A DNA stretch of 64,000 nt from Exiguobacterium aestuarii (GTDB lineage Bacteria > Bacillota > Bacilli > Exiguobacteriales > Exiguobacteriaceae). Shown here one piece after another: positions 51,491 through 60,831 of the stretch (positions are counted from its first letter, which is position 1; each line of letters starts with the position of its first letter). Location of the stretch: positions 2,016,723 to 2,080,722 of the forward strand of contig NZ_JAIVAC010000001.1 of assembly GCF_020171655.1 (NCBI RefSeq). Reading direction: 5' to 3'. The translations under genes were made by a program, and so were the position numbers. The notes beneath the pieces are model-generated. The model was not told the origin of the DNA, ran no database searches, and worked only from the letters and a program-made list of their open reading frames with translations.

Positions 51491-52579
51491 ATGCTGAAAG
51501 GCTACACATACAGGCTCCACCCGACGCCGGCACAGGCCGAGTTCCTCATCAAGACGATCGGCTGCGCCCGGTTCATCTACAACAAGCTGCTCGAGGACCG
51601 CATCGCCATCCGCGAGGAGGCGAAAACGGGGAGCGGAACGAGACGGAAACCGGCGACACCCGCCTCCTACAAGCCCCTGTTCCCGTTCCTCGCCGAGGCG
51701 GACAGCCTCGCGCTCGCGAACGCAAAGCTGAACCTCGACACCGCGTTCGCGAAGTTCTTCGCCGGGACGGCCGGCTTCCCGGTGTTCAAGTCGAGACGAA
51801 AGGCGCGCGCCTCCTACACGACGAACAACCAGCACGGCACGATCCGAATCGAGGCGGGCAAGGTCCGTCTGCCGAAGGTCGGGTTCGTGCGGTTCACACA
51901 ACATCGCCCGTTCGAGGGCGTCATCCGGTCGGCGACGGTCTCGATGACGAGGACGGGCAAGTTCTTTGTCTCCATCCTCGTCAAACAGGACGATGAACCA
52001 TGGATCCCAGCCGAGAACAAGGTCGGGATCGATCTCGGTCTGGGACACTTCGCCGTCATGACGAACGACGCGATGGTATCGGAGAAAATCGAAAACCCAC
52101 GTTTCCTTCGACAATCCGAAGCGAAGGTCAAGAAGGCGCAACGGGCGCTGTCGCGAAAGAAGATCGGGAGTAAAAATCGTGAAAAGGCCAAATTACTTTT
52201 GGCCAAGAAACACGAAAAGATTGCCAACCAACGCAAGGATTTCCTTCACAAACTGTCAAGACGGGTCGTTGACGAGAACCAAGTCATCGTCGTGGAGACA
52301 TTGAAGTCGAAGGACATGATGAAGGATCACAAGGTGGCGAAGTCCATCGGAGATGTCAGTTGGTACGAGTTCGTCCGTCAACTCGAATACAAATCAAACT
52401 TCTGCGGACGGACGCTCATCAAGGCGGATCAATGGTTCGCATCCACTCAAATCTGTTCCACTTGCGGCGTAAAAGGCGAGAAGAAGGCGATGGATGTCCG
52501 TGAATGGACGTGTGCCTGCGGCGCGCATCATGACCGTGACATCAACGCGAGCATCAACCTGTTGATGTTGGCAAACTAA
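51491..52579 (+). CDS. tnpB: TnpB RNA-guided endonuclease
   Basis: 362 residues, apparently intact. RuvC triad: Asp181 (GIDLGLG), Glu269 (VVETLK), Asp350 (HDRDINAS); zinc ribbon Cys322, Cys325, Cys341, Cys343. TnpB uses an omega RNA from its right end to cut DNA next to a TAM and so keeps the element. The start MLKGYTYRLHPT at 51491 is preferred. The first 200 codons are strongly GC-rich, the rest near chromosomal GC, as if assembled from two sources. Confidence 0.93.
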   Translation: MLKGYTYRLHPTPAQAEFLIKTIGCARFIYNKLLEDRIAIREEAKTGSGTRRKPATPASYKPLFPFLAEADSLALANAKLNLDTAFAKFFAGTAGFPVFKSRRKARASYTTNNQHGTIRIEAGKVRLPKVGFVRFTQHRPFEGVIRSATVSMTRTGKFFVSILVKQDDEPWIPAENKVGIDLGLGHFAVMTNDAMVSEKIENPRFLRQSEAKVKKAQRALSRKKIGSKNREKAKLLLAKKHEKIANQRKDFLHKLSRRVVDENQVIVVETLKSKDMMKDHKVAKSIGDVSWYEFVRQLEYKSNFCGRTLIKADQWFASTQICSTCGVKGEKKAMDVREWTCACGAHHDRDINASINLLMLAN

Positions 52580-52704
52580 AACGAATTCCTTCAGGGTGGG
52601 AACCACCCGACGAGCTTGGTAAACAATCGTGGCTGGTAAGAGCACGGTCTTCCCAAGAAGCTCCCCCTTCAATTTGCGAAGCAAATAAGTGGCGAGTAGT
52701 TCAC
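52400..52704 (+). ncRNA. Probable omega RNA region of the tnpB element
   Basis: By analogy with ISDra2, the guide scaffold covers the 3' part of tnpB and the right end, up to 52704. The hairpins at 52594-52608 and 52672-52686 fit. The guide would be the flank from 52705 on. Boundaries are inferred. Confidence 0.5.
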
Positions 52705-52710
52705 TATGCT

Positions 52711-53397
52711 TCAGGCTGGTTTGTTCCATTGTTCGTCGTACGCCCGACGCGAGTCTTCATACATGACAGCGAAACGCGCAACGACGAATGGACGAATGAG
52801 GATTGTCGCAATCGATAATGATAATGCGGCAAGTAAAACCGAATTGACGACCATAAATAACGTGAAGCCAATCAAATAAATCGGGATGAACGGCAAAATT
52901 AGTTTAAATGCGTCCCACTTCTGACCATGCATCAGCGCGCGTGACTTCGTGATCGATTCTCTGACCGATAATGCCGGCTCATCTCGCAAAATAAAGTACG
53001 TGAACGCGTAAGAGAAGAACTTCATGATTCCTGGAACAATGAACAATAGTGTCCAAAGCGTCTGGAAGATGGCTAGTAGGATGACTGCCGTCACATGCTT
53101 ACCAAATCGTTCTTTCATCGGTCGAAACACATCACGAAACTGCGCGTCTTGTCCGCGAATGATGGAAAGAATGACCCAGTGATACCCAATGATGATTGGA
53201 TATAGCATGAAGGATACAACAATTGTACTTAAAAGGAATACAATCGCCTGTACTGAATCGGCTTTCGCCCCGTAAAGTGTCGGATCGAGCAATGCGCTAA
53301 ATTCTAATATAACGGCACAGAGAAACGACCAGATTAACAGTAGACCTCGTTTCCCATTGATTGCTTCGTGTGTCCGTTCTGTCCATGTTTGAACCAT
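52711..53397 (-). CDS. DUF975 family membrane protein
   Basis: 228 residues with five to six predicted membrane helices. The segments ILSIIRGQDAQFRDVFRPMK, FIVPGIMKFFSYAFTYFI and ALSVRESITKSRALMHGQKW are typical of DUF975. Function unknown. The tnpB element lies 6 bp after its stop codon, so any original 3' terminator may have been displaced. Confidence 0.88.
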   Translation of the reverse strand: MVQTWTERTHEAINGKRGLLLIWSFLCAVILEFSALLDPTLYGAKADSVQAIVFLLSTIVVSFMLYPIIIGYHWVILSIIRGQDAQFRDVFRPMKERFGKHVTAVILLAIFQTLWTLLFIVPGIMKFFSYAFTYFILRDEPALSVRESITKSRALMHGQKWDAFKLILPFIPIYLIGFTLFMVVNSVLLAALSLSIATILIRPFVVARFAVMYEDSRRAYDEQWNKPA

Positions 53398-53463
53398 TTT
53401 CTAGTCTCCCCCTGAATGATTTATCTTATATACGCTATATCGTTCAAATACGTTTCATGTTCA

Positions 53464-53493
53464 CACAAAAAAAGCAGAGATTCACTCTGCTCG
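53464..53493 (-). terminator. Terminator of the DUF2975-HTH operon
   Basis: Stem GCAGAGTGAATCTCTGC followed by TTTTTTT on the minus strand. It begins inside the last codons of the HTH gene. Confidence 0.8.
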
Positions 53494-53700
53494 TTCGTCC
53501 GCTCGATATTCTAGTATGTCCCCCGGTTGACAGTCGAGCGCTTCACAAATTGCTTCGAGCGTCGAAAAACGAATCGCTTTCGCTTTTCCATTCTTTAAAA
53601 TCGACAAGTTCGCCATGGTGATCCCGACCCGTTCCGACAGCTCTGTCACACTCATTTTCCGCTTCGCTAACATCACATCTAGATTCACAATCATCGCCAT
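53482..53700 (-). CDS. Small XRE-type HTH regulator (YozG-like)
   Basis: 72 residues with a Cro/C1 helix-turn-helix: KMSVTELSERVGITMANLSI followed by KNGKAKAIRFSTLEAICEAL and CQPGDILEY. This subtype is nearly always paired with a DUF2975 protein, as here. The ATG at 53700 has GAGGTGAG. Confidence 0.92.
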   Translation of the reverse strand: MAMIVNLDVMLAKRKMSVTELSERVGITMANLSILKNGKAKAIRFSTLEAICEALDCQPGDILEYRADERAE

Positions 53701-53710
53701 TTTTCTCACC

Positions 53711-54190
53711 TCAGACCGTCAAATCGATTTCTTGTTTCATATCGATGGCTCGCTTCAATAATTTCTGTAACAACTCAGCAAAGACGGCAATGACAAATGC
53801 GGCGAACACGAAAACGAGCCCGAGGACTAAGAAACCCGGGGAATCATCACGCTCGGCGAACCAATAGAAGAACGGAAGCAACGCCGTATAGATGACCGTG
53901 ATGGTCAATGCACAATACTTGATCACTCGAAGTACTTTCACCGCTCCATAGGAGAATGCCTCATTCCTATCAATTAATCCTAGCAAGGTAAACGTCTGGA
54001 ACAGAGCTATGAAATATGGGACTGCCGCCACATACATCCCCACGACAATCGGACGCATCGAATTCGCAATCCAGCCCCCGCTCTCGGTTGCGTCTCGCCA
54101 AAGAAACGGGAGTAAAAAGAGACAGGCCGCAAGAATCGGGAGGGCTAAGACAATCACCGATAGTTTCAAAAAGACGGTTTCTCGTTTCAA
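53711..54190 (-). CDS. DUF2975 membrane protein (YoaS-like)
   Basis: 159 residues, four membrane helices, TTG start with GAGGTG. The segment VVGMYVAAVPYFIALFQTFT then LGLIDRNEAFSYGAVKVLR is typical of DUF2975. It forms an operon with the small HTH regulator, 10 bp apart. Likely a membrane sensor or target of that regulator; unproven. Confidence 0.9.
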   Translation of the reverse strand: MKRETVFLKLSVIVLALPILAACLFLLPFLWRDATESGGWIANSMRPIVVGMYVAAVPYFIALFQTFTLLGLIDRNEAFSYGAVKVLRVIKYCALTITVIYTALLPFFYWFAERDDSPGFLVLGLVFVFAAFVIAVFAELLQKLLKRAIDMKQEIDLTV

Positions 54191-54267
54191 CTGTCATACA
54201 CCTCACTCAATTTATTTTCTTTATCATACGCCGCTTTTTATCGTTTATCAATAAATATTTATCGAAA

Positions 54268-54298
54268 AAAATAGACCTCAAGAATTTTCTTGAGGTCC
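54268..54298 (-). terminator. Terminator after the YdhK-like gene
   Basis: Perfect stem GACCTCAAGAA/TTCTTGAGGTC (54274-54297), then TATTTTTTT on the minus strand. Confidence 0.92.
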
Positions 54299-54305
54299 TC
54301 TTTCA

Positions 54306-54869
54306 TTACTTCATCGCTTCTAGTTCACTTTCGGTCACCCATTTATGGTTTGTGACCTCTTCTCCATCTTCGGTCGTGTAATCAACCATATAAACCGTCG
54401 TCTCTTCGGCCGTATCAATCGTCGCTTCCGCTCCGTCCATGCCCTCCATGTGATCAGCGGCCAATACGACTTGTTCACCTTTTTCTAATGGCGCGTCACC
54501 CGGATTCTCGAGTTCCTCATGGATCACCCATTTATGATTCTCTACGGGATCACCGCCTGTGGTCGGTGTATAACTGACTGCATATACAGTCGTATCATAC
54601 GCACCGACAATCGTGGCTTCTACACCTTCCATCCCCGGCATATGATCTGCCGTCATCATCGCTGTCGACCCTACAGGATACGTCGGATCACTCGCTTCCA
54701 TCAGTCCGTCTGGTATCTCTCCAGACCCCGAATGGTTCATTGACGAATGGTCCATGCTTTGTTCTTCTGACATCTCCATCGATGTATCGTCTGCCGTATC
54801 CCCACATGCGGCCAATGATGTAGCGAGGATGATGACACCTAAACCTGTCATCCATTTTTTCTGTTTCAT
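54306..54869 (-). CDS. ydhK: YdhK-family lipoprotein (DUF1541)
   Basis: 187 residues. Lipobox LAAC at about 23; a linker rich in Met, His, Ser and Asp (MDHSSMNHSG) that could bind copper; then two DUF1541 repeats, each with MTADHMPGMEGVEATIVGAY or LAADHMEGMDGAEATIDTAE and an NHKWV motif. YdhK proteins are surface lipoproteins of unknown role, often near copper genes. The ATG at 54869 has GGGAGAG. Confidence 0.92.
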   Translation of the reverse strand: MKQKKWMTGLGVIILATSLAACGDTADDTSMEMSEEQSMDHSSMNHSGSGEIPDGLMEASDPTYPVGSTAMMTADHMPGMEGVEATIVGAYDTTVYAVSYTPTTGGDPVENHKWVIHEELENPGDAPLEKGEQVVLAADHMEGMDGAEATIDTAEETTVYMVDYTTEDGEEVTNHKWVTESELEAMK

Positions 54870-54969
54870 CAAATCTCTCCCTTTATTCATACTCACGTTG
54901 AGTGTACCCGTCCCTAAGAATCAACAGACGTTTTTGAGAGCATTTCGATGATTTGTTAACTGACTGCAA

Positions 54970-55004
54970 CAAAAAAGGCCAAAATCCCGAAAGATTCTGG
55001 CCAT
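54970..55004 (-). terminator. Terminator of glmS
   Basis: Stem GGCCAGAATC/GATTTTGGCC followed by TTTTTTG on the minus strand. Confidence 0.88.
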
Positions 55005-55010
55005 GGATGA

Positions 55011-56807
55011 TTATTCAACTGTTACAGACTTCGCCAAGTTACGTGGCTTGTCGACATCACAGTCACGGGCAAGTGCCGCATAGTACGAGATGAGTTGAAG
55101 TGGAAGAACCGTCACGAGTGGCGTGAGAAGTGGTTCAACACGTGGAAGAACGAATGCATCGTTCTCGTGCTCCATGCCTTCCATTGAAATCGTACAAGCT
55201 ACTGCACCACGCGCCACAACTTCTTTGATGTTTCCACGAATGTTGAGGTGTGTGTTCGGTTGCGACACAAGCGTGATGACTGGTGTCCCATCTTCAATCA
55301 ACGCGATCGGTCCGTGTTTAAGTTCCCCACCTGGGTATCCTTCTGCTTGGATGTATGAGATCTCTTTGAGCTTCAATGCGCCTTCAAGACCTACATATGA
55401 ATCCAATCCACGTCCGAGGAAGAATGCGTTACGTGATTCTTTCAAGAACTTATCAGCAAGCTCTTCAAAGATTTCTTTTTGTGCCATGATTGAGTCCATC
55501 GTTGTTGCAACGAGCGCGAGCTCTTGCATCAAATCAAACGGAAGTTTCTTCCCGTTCGCACGAGCGATGTCGTATGCGAGAATCGCGAGGACGGCGATTT
55601 GTGCCGTGTACGCTTTCGTCGAGGCGACGGCGATCTCCGGTCCTGCGTGGAGGAGCATCGTCTCGTTCGCTTCACGCGAGAGTGTCGATCCTGCTACGTT
55701 TGTCAACGTGAGCGCTTTATGGCCAAGCTTTTTCACTTCGACGAGGACGGCACGGCTGTCCGCTGTCTCACCTGATTGTGAGATGAAGAGGAAGAGTGGC
55801 TTCTCTGTCAAAAGTGGCATGTTGTAACCGAACTCTGACGCGACGTGTACTTCAGTCGGTACACCTGCGACGCGTTCGATCAATTGTTTCCCAACAAGAC
55901 CGGCGTGGTAACTTGTCCCACAGGCGACGATATAGACGCGGTCCGCTTCCGAGACGAGCTCGCGCACGCCTTCTGTGAGTTCGATGTCACCGTTTTCGTT
56001 CTGGTAATGCTGGATGATGTTGCGGATGACGGCCGGCTGCTCGTCCATCTCCTTCAACATGTAGTGCGCGTACGTGCCCTTCTCGATGTCTGACGCATCG
56101 ATCTCGGCCGTGTACGGTGCACGTTCGAGCACTTCGCCGTCGAGCGTCTTGATCGTCGCCGACTCACGTGTGAGGATGACGATCTCGCCGTCGTGGAGCT
56201 CGAGGTACTGGTCCGTCACCTGGAGCATCGCCATCGCGTCCGATGCGACGACGTTGAACGTGCCGTCACCGAGTCCGACGAGGAGCGGTGACTTGTTCTT
56301 CCCGATATAGAGGCGCTCTTTATCCTCTGAGTCGATCATCGCGATCGCGTATGAACCGTGGAGGTCCGAGAGCGTCTTGCGGAACGCCGCCTCGACGTCA
56401 CCGAGCTCGACGAAGTGCTTCTCCATGAGCTGGACGATGACTTCCGTGTCCGTCTCTGAAAGGAACGGGACGTCAAGCGTCTTCTTGATGATTTCGTCGT
56501 TCTCGATCACGCCGTTATGGACGAGCGTGAAGCGTCCTGTCGTACTTTGGTGCGGGTGGGCGTTCGGTACGCTCGGTACCCCGTGTGTCGCCCAACGTGT
56601 GTGGCCGATTCCAATCGTGCCGTCTACTTCTGCTGGGATGATTTCGCGTAGCGCAGCGATGCGACCGACTTCTTTGTGAACGTTGACATTTTCATGCATC
56701 AACGCAAGACCTGCCGAGTCATAACCACGGTACTCGAGTTTTTCAAGACCTTTGAGAAGGACTTCCTTCGCTCCGGTATTCCCAATCATTCCTACAATTC
56801 CACACAT
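55011..56807 (-). CDS. glmS: Glutamine-fructose-6-phosphate aminotransferase
   Basis: 598 residues. GlmS makes glucosamine-6-phosphate from fructose-6-phosphate and glutamine, the first step to UDP-GlcNAc. The start gives MCGIVG, so Cys2 becomes the N-terminal catalytic nucleophile after Met removal; GAGGAG lies eight bases before. HTRWATHG and NGVIEND mark the glutaminase domain, and two SIS domains ([17 protein letters not shown]) follow, ending NLAKSVTVE. Controlled by the ribozyme upstream. Confidence 0.98.
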   Translation of the reverse strand: MCGIVGMIGNTGAKEVLLKGLEKLEYRGYDSAGLALMHENVNVHKEVGRIAALREIIPAEVDGTIGIGHTRWATHGVPSVPNAHPHQSTTGRFTLVHNGVIENDEIIKKTLDVPFLSETDTEVIVQLMEKHFVELGDVEAAFRKTLSDLHGSYAIAMIDSEDKERLYIGKNKSPLLVGLGDGTFNVVASDAMAMLQVTDQYLELHDGEIVILTRESATIKTLDGEVLERAPYTAEIDASDIEKGTYAHYMLKEMDEQPAVIRNIIQHYQNENGDIELTEGVRELVSEADRVYIVACGTSYHAGLVGKQLIERVAGVPTEVHVASEFGYNMPLLTEKPLFLFISQSGETADSRAVLVEVKKLGHKALTLTNVAGSTLSREANETMLLHAGPEIAVASTKAYTAQIAVLAILAYDIARANGKKLPFDLMQELALVATTMDSIMAQKEIFEELADKFLKESRNAFFLGRGLDSYVGLEGALKLKEISYIQAEGYPGGELKHGPIALIEDGTPVITLVSQPNTHLNIRGNIKEVVARGAVACTISMEGMEHENDAFVLPRVEPLLTPLVTVLPLQLISYYAALARDCDVDKPRNLAKSVTVE

Positions 56808-56844
56808 AAACAAATCTCCTCTATTCTTCGATTTCTCGAAAAAG

Positions 56845-57010
56845 GAAACGGGCTTTTTCTAAGAGCTGTCAGCACACACTTCTTTGTCCGTCCGGTCACC
56901 CGGGCGTTTTAAAAGCGTGCTTTTCGTCGTGACAGGCGACGAAGAGGCATCCGCCGAAATCTCGATAACCTCTAACCTCGTCAACTCCGCAGAGTTCTGG
57001 CGCTTGTTCG
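56845..57010 (-). ncRNA. glmS self-cleaving ribozyme/riboswitch
   Basis: On the minus strand the conserved core is plain: AAGCGCCAGAACT, then GTTGACGAGG, ATCGAGATTTCGGCGGATG and CCTC, and further on the P3/P4 region. Cleavage is expected between A at 57004 and G at 57003. It binds glucosamine-6-phosphate and cuts the glmS mRNA leader. 3' edge approximate. Confidence 0.95.
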
Positions 57011-57048
57011 TACTCTTGTGTCCTTCCGTTTCCAAGGTCACGCTCTTA

Positions 57049-57077
57049 ATAGTACAAATCACACCCCCATTCGTCAA
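57049..57077 (-). promoter_or_regulatory. Sigma-A promoter of glmS
   Basis: Minus-strand TTGACG (57072-57077), 17-bp spacer, TACTAT (57049-57054), about 45 bp upstream of the ribozyme cleavage site. Confidence 0.8.
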
Positions 57078-57111
57078 GAAGAACCATTGTTTTCTCGATG
57101 ACAAAACGGAA

Positions 57112-57143
57112 ACAAAAAGGGAATCCAACGTTGGATTCCCTTG
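57112..57143 (-). terminator. Terminator after glmM
   Basis: Perfect stem GGGAATCCAA/TTGGATTCCC (57119-57140) then TTTTTG on the minus strand. It separates cdaA-cdaR-glmM from glmS. Confidence 0.92.
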
Positions 57144-57166
57144 TGTTATTCCCGGTTTCTGAAAAA

Positions 57167-58525
57167 TTATCCTTCTACGCCGTAATCTTCACGCACGACT
57201 TGCGCGATTTTCTCAACGTAGCGGTCGCACTCTTCCGGTGTCGGGGCTTCTGCCATGACACGGACGAGTGGCTCTGTTCCAGATGCACGGACGAGAATAC
57301 GACCGTTCCCAGCCATTTCCGCTTCTGCTTCTTGAATCGTCGCGAGGACACGCTCTCCGTTCATCGCATCATTTTTATTCGTCACACGGATGTTGACGAG
57401 CTTTTGCGGATACACCGGCATCTCAGCTGCCAACTCAGAAAGTTTACGGCCTGTCGACTTAACGATTTCCGCCAATTGGACGCCTGATAACATCCCGTCA
57501 CCCGTTGTCGAGTGATCGAGGAAAATCAAGTGACCCGACTGTTCACCACCGAGTGTGTATTGATGTTTCTTCATCTCTTCCACAACATAACGGTCACCAA
57601 CTGCTGTTTGAAGCGCCGTCATGCCCGCTTCTTCCACAGCTTTATGGAAGCCAAGGTTACTCATGACCGTCGCGACAATCGTATTGTCTTTCAAACGACC
57701 TTTTTCACTCAAGTATTTCCCGCAGATGTACATGATTTTGTCTCCATCCACGATATCACCGTTCTCATCAATCGCAATCAAACGATCTCCATCACCGTCA
57801 AAGGCAAGACCCATATCCGCTCCTTTTTCACGAACGAACTCAGCCAAGTGCTCAGGGTGTGTCGAGCCGACACCTTCGTTGATGTTCAACCCGTTTGGCG
57901 AGTTTCCGATTGTCGACACGTTCGCCTCTAGGTCAGCGAAGAGACGAGCTGCAAGACCACTCGTTGCACCATGCGCACAGTCAAGCGCGATGTGAAGGCC
58001 ATCAAAGTCCTCTTCTACAGTCTGTTTCAACATTTGAAGATACTTTTGAGCACCCTCATAATAATCTGAAACGAAACCGAGGTCTTTTCCAGTCGGCCGT
58101 GGGAGTGTATCTTCTGCAGCGTCCAAAATGTCTTCGATTTCTTGCTCGGTTGCGTCATCTAATTTGAAACCATCGCTACCGAAGAATTTGATGCCGTTGT
58201 CTGCCACGGGGTTATGCGATGCCGAGATCATGACTCCCGCTGTCGCATCTAATGACTTCGTCAAGTAAGCGACCCCAGGTGTCGAGATGACACCGAGACG
58301 CATGACTTCTGCACCGATTGAAAGAAGACCCGCAATCAATGCACCCTCTAACATATGTCCTGAGATTCGTGTGTCACGACCAATCAAAACTTTCGGCTGT
58401 TCGCCTTCTGGCAAATGTTTCGAGAGCACGTAGCCACCCGCACGACCTAAACGATATGCTAATTCCGCAGTCAACTCAGAGTTCGCAACACCGCGAACTC
58501 CATCTGTTCCAAAATATTTACCCAT
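57167..58525 (-). CDS. glmM: Phosphoglucosamine mutase
   Basis: 452 residues. GlmM turns glucosamine-6-phosphate into glucosamine-1-phosphate. The active serine is Ser103 in ISASHNP, the metal loop is DGDGDR around 242-247 and the phosphate-binding loop [12 protein letters not shown] is near the end. Third gene of the cdaA-cdaR-glmM operon, whose order links c-di-AMP synthesis with cell-wall precursor supply. Confidence 0.98.
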   Translation of the reverse strand: MGKYFGTDGVRGVANSELTAELAYRLGRAGGYVLSKHLPEGEQPKVLIGRDTRISGHMLEGALIAGLLSIGAEVMRLGVISTPGVAYLTKSLDATAGVMISASHNPVADNGIKFFGSDGFKLDDATEQEIEDILDAAEDTLPRPTGKDLGFVSDYYEGAQKYLQMLKQTVEEDFDGLHIALDCAHGATSGLAARLFADLEANVSTIGNSPNGLNINEGVGSTHPEHLAEFVREKGADMGLAFDGDGDRLIAIDENGDIVDGDKIMYICGKYLSEKGRLKDNTIVATVMSNLGFHKAVEEAGMTALQTAVGDRYVVEEMKKHQYTLGGEQSGHLIFLDHSTTGDGMLSGVQLAEIVKSTGRKLSELAAEMPVYPQKLVNIRVTNKNDAMNGERVLATIQEAEAEMAGNGRILVRASGTEPLVRVMAEAPTPEECDRYVEKIAQVVREDYGVEG

Positions 58526-58561
58526 AAGATTAAATCCTCACTTTTGTATGATTGAACATCT

Positions 58562-59842
58562 TTATTGAATAGAAGATGTTTCTGTTTCTTCATCGACGCT
58601 TGTCAATTGAACATCGATTGTTTTTGGCGAAATGACAGTCACGCCTTTTGGTACTTCATAATCTACATCTACCGCGTGTGTCCCACTCGGTAAACCTGTT
58701 AAATCTAAGGTTACATTGACACTGTTCGAGGAGATGTTCTCTAGAAGGGATCGTTTTCCCGACAGTGTCACACTGACGACTTCTTGCGTTTGAACCGTAT
58801 AATTCGTTCGGTCATACCCACGAACATTGACCGGAACCGTCAATCGAATCCGTTCCGTCAATTCACCCGTGTCATCCTTCGTCTCATCGTTCGGACGAAC
58901 CAATACCTGGACTTCGACTTCTTTTTTACCGAGAGATGTCGCTCCTTCTGGAAGGCGGAGGGTAGCGTTTAACTTTTCAGACTTCGTTAAGTCATCCAGC
59001 TCAATCGGTTCCGTTTCGATTGTTTCGAGTGCATCGAGCACTTCTTTTGGAGCAAAGACACGGACTTCCGTCTCAGCTAACAACGTATCGGCTAGTCGGA
59101 AGTCATCCGCCACATCTCCACTCGTAACGACCTCGATTGGAATCATCGCACTTTCATCATAAATCGGTACGGTGACATTGATGATATTCGGATCGACCGA
59201 CACGTTTAATGGGTTCCCATTCGCATCTAAAATAGTCGGGGGAATTTCTCGTGTAAACGTCTGACTTTCATTCGCAACGTCTACATTTAACGTGATTTCC
59301 TTGACGTTTTGAATCCGACTCGCGCCTCCCGTGACTTTCACAGTAGACGGTTCGATTTCGACGTCGCCCGCTACTTTCCCGTCCGGTAACTGATCTTTGT
59401 TTAGTAAATTTACAGATACCGGCACTTCAATCGTTTGCTTCCGGTCAATATAGATTTCGACAGTCTCTCGGTCTAACTTGACGTTGACGTCGCCACCGAA
59501 TCCTCGTGCCTCAACCGGAACACGGTGAAAGCCCGTCCCGAGGTTCGTCAAGTCGACGAATACCTGATAATCTTTCACCAATTTGGTCATCGTTAAACTA
59601 CTGGACGGACCTTGAAGTTCAACGCCCATCTCTTCCGGTACATTATATGCGACATACTGCACCTCATCAAAAAACACTTCGACCGGCACATCGAGCGTCA
59701 TGGAACTCTGTCCGACGATCGGCAGCGCACTCGACGCATTATTTGAAGAACTGGTCTCAGCGACCATTAAGTATAAAAGGACGGCTAAAGCAAGTGCGAT
59801 GAAGCGGAGAAACCATTTATGTTGTAACCACTGATCAATCAC
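58562..59842 (-). CDS. cdaR: CdaA regulator with YbbR domains
   Basis: 426 residues, GTG start directly after the cdaA stop. One N-terminal membrane helix (about 11-27) and four YbbR repeats outside the cell, for example VFVDLTNLGTGFHRVPVEAR and VTLDLTGLPSGTHAVDVDY. CdaR binds and modulates CdaA. Confidence 0.95.
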   Translation of the reverse strand: MIDQWLQHKWFLRFIALALAVLLYLMVAETSSSNNASSALPIVGQSSMTLDVPVEVFFDEVQYVAYNVPEEMGVELQGPSSSLTMTKLVKDYQVFVDLTNLGTGFHRVPVEARGFGGDVNVKLDRETVEIYIDRKQTIEVPVSVNLLNKDQLPDGKVAGDVEIEPSTVKVTGGASRIQNVKEITLNVDVANESQTFTREIPPTILDANGNPLNVSVDPNIINVTVPIYDESAMIPIEVVTSGDVADDFRLADTLLAETEVRVFAPKEVLDALETIETEPIELDDLTKSEKLNATLRLPEGATSLGKKEVEVQVLVRPNDETKDDTGELTERIRLTVPVNVRGYDRTNYTVQTQEVVSVTLSGKRSLLENISSNSVNVTLDLTGLPSGTHAVDVDYEVPKGVTVISPKTIDVQLTSVDEETETSSIQ

Positions 59843-60703
59843 TTACTTATCCCCTCCTTTTTTACCGAAGAACGAGAGGGTCGCCTCTTTTTCTTCGATG
59901 ACGAGTTCTTGAATTAATTTGTTGCGTAGCGCTTCTTCATCCAATTCGCGATACAGACGTCCTGCAATCGCAAGGGAGACCGCTCCCGTTTCTTCTGAGA
60001 CGGTAAGGGTGACACTGTCTGTCACTTCACTGACGCCGATAGCTGCACGGTGACGCGTCCCGAGCGCTTTATCGATGTGTGGACTTTCAGAGAGCGGTAA
60101 ATAACAAGCTGCCGCTGCAATCTTCCCATCCTGAATAATCATCGCTCCATCATGAAGCGGCGTGTTTGGAATGAATAAGTTAATAATCAACTGAGACGTA
60201 ATATGTGAGTCCATCCGAATGCCTGTCTCGACATATTCATTGAGTCCCGTATCGCGTTCGATGGCAATCAATGCACCGATTCGCCGTTTGGACATATACT
60301 GTGCAGAACTGACGATCGCTTCAATCATTTGTCGTTGTTGCTCTTCGTCACTCGTTCCCGTACGTCCGAATAAATTGCTCGTTCGTCCGAGATGTTCAAG
60401 ACCACGTCTCAACTCAGGTTGAAAAATGATGATAATCCCAAGAAGACCATACGTAATCACCTGATTTAGCAAGAACTGGAGCGTCTTCAATCCGAAGAAA
60501 CCGCTCAAGAACCAACTGACCAGGATGATTGAGATCCCTTTGATTAACTGAACTGCTTTTGTCCCACGTACAATCATCATTAACTTATAAATCACGTACG
60601 TGACGACGACGATATCTAAAACATCATTCAAATAATCGTACCAATGTACGTTTTCTGAAAGATTTAAAAATGAGAAAAATGATACTTGTTCAAGTAGCGG
60701 CAA
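59843..60703 (-). CDS. cdaA: Diadenylate cyclase CdaA
   Basis: 286 residues, TTG start with GGAGGGGAG. Three membrane helices (about 26-95) then a DAC domain with the catalytic DGA (185-187, LHDGAMI) and RHR (217-219, GTRHRAA) motifs intact. It makes c-di-AMP, which controls potassium and osmolyte balance and wall growth. First gene of the cdaA-cdaR-glmM operon. Confidence 0.97.
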   Translation of the reverse strand: MPLLEQVSFFSFLNLSENVHWYDYLNDVLDIVVVTYVIYKLMMIVRGTKAVQLIKGISIILVSWFLSGFFGLKTLQFLLNQVITYGLLGIIIIFQPELRRGLEHLGRTSNLFGRTGTSDEEQQRQMIEAIVSSAQYMSKRRIGALIAIERDTGLNEYVETGIRMDSHITSQLIINLFIPNTPLHDGAMIIQDGKIAAAACYLPLSESPHIDKALGTRHRAAIGVSEVTDSVTLTVSEETGAVSLAIAGRLYRELDEEALRNKLIQELVIEEKEATLSFFGKKGGDK

Positions 60704-60745
60704 ATGCTCCCCTCCTTCACTACCTAGCTAAATCGTGCAAGTTCC

Positions 60746-60751
60746 ATTATA
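60746..60751 (-). promoter_or_regulatory. Putative -10 box of the cdaA operon
   Basis: Perfect minus-strand TATAAT about 43 bp before the cdaA start; no good -35 box at the right distance. Confidence 0.45.
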
Positions 60752-60806
60752 TCATCAATTCTGTCTAGACGCATTGCGTCACTTCAAAACGAAACCAGAT
60801 TGAAAC

Positions 60807-60831
60807 GAAAAAAAGACGCTAGATGCGTCTT
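60807..60831 (-). terminator. Terminator of sigW-rsiW
   Basis: Stem AGACGC/GCGTCT (60814-60830) then T7 on the minus strand, overlapping the rsiW stop codon. Confidence 0.8.

Larger units (their letters stand above)
51283..52704 (+). mobile_element. IS200/IS605-type element with solo tnpB
   Basis: The left side has foldback structure (51290-51355, GGCGA...TCGCC) and a 9-bp hairpin ATGACGAAC/GTTCGTCAT (51388-51409). The right side has GGGTGG/CCACCC (52594-52608) and the end hairpin ATTTGC/GCAAAT ending in GAGTAGTTCAC (52704). TTTAAC at 51277-51282 fits a target/TAM at the left. No tnpA is present, so it would need transposase in trans. Ends are inferred to within a few bases. Confidence 0.8.

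Noticed and set aside
51379..51996. 205-codon plus-strand frame overlapping tnpB
   Set aside because: A different frame of the same GC-rich DNA; the tnpB frame contains all the catalytic motifs.
51287..52141. 284-codon minus-strand frame over the tnpB element
   Set aside because: It is the antisense shadow of the GC-rich tnpB half: arginine-rich, with no recognisable domain and no ribosome site.
56859..57128. 89-codon minus-strand open frame upstream of glmS
   Set aside because: It runs through the conserved glmS ribozyme and has no ribosome site; the ribozyme explains the sequence.
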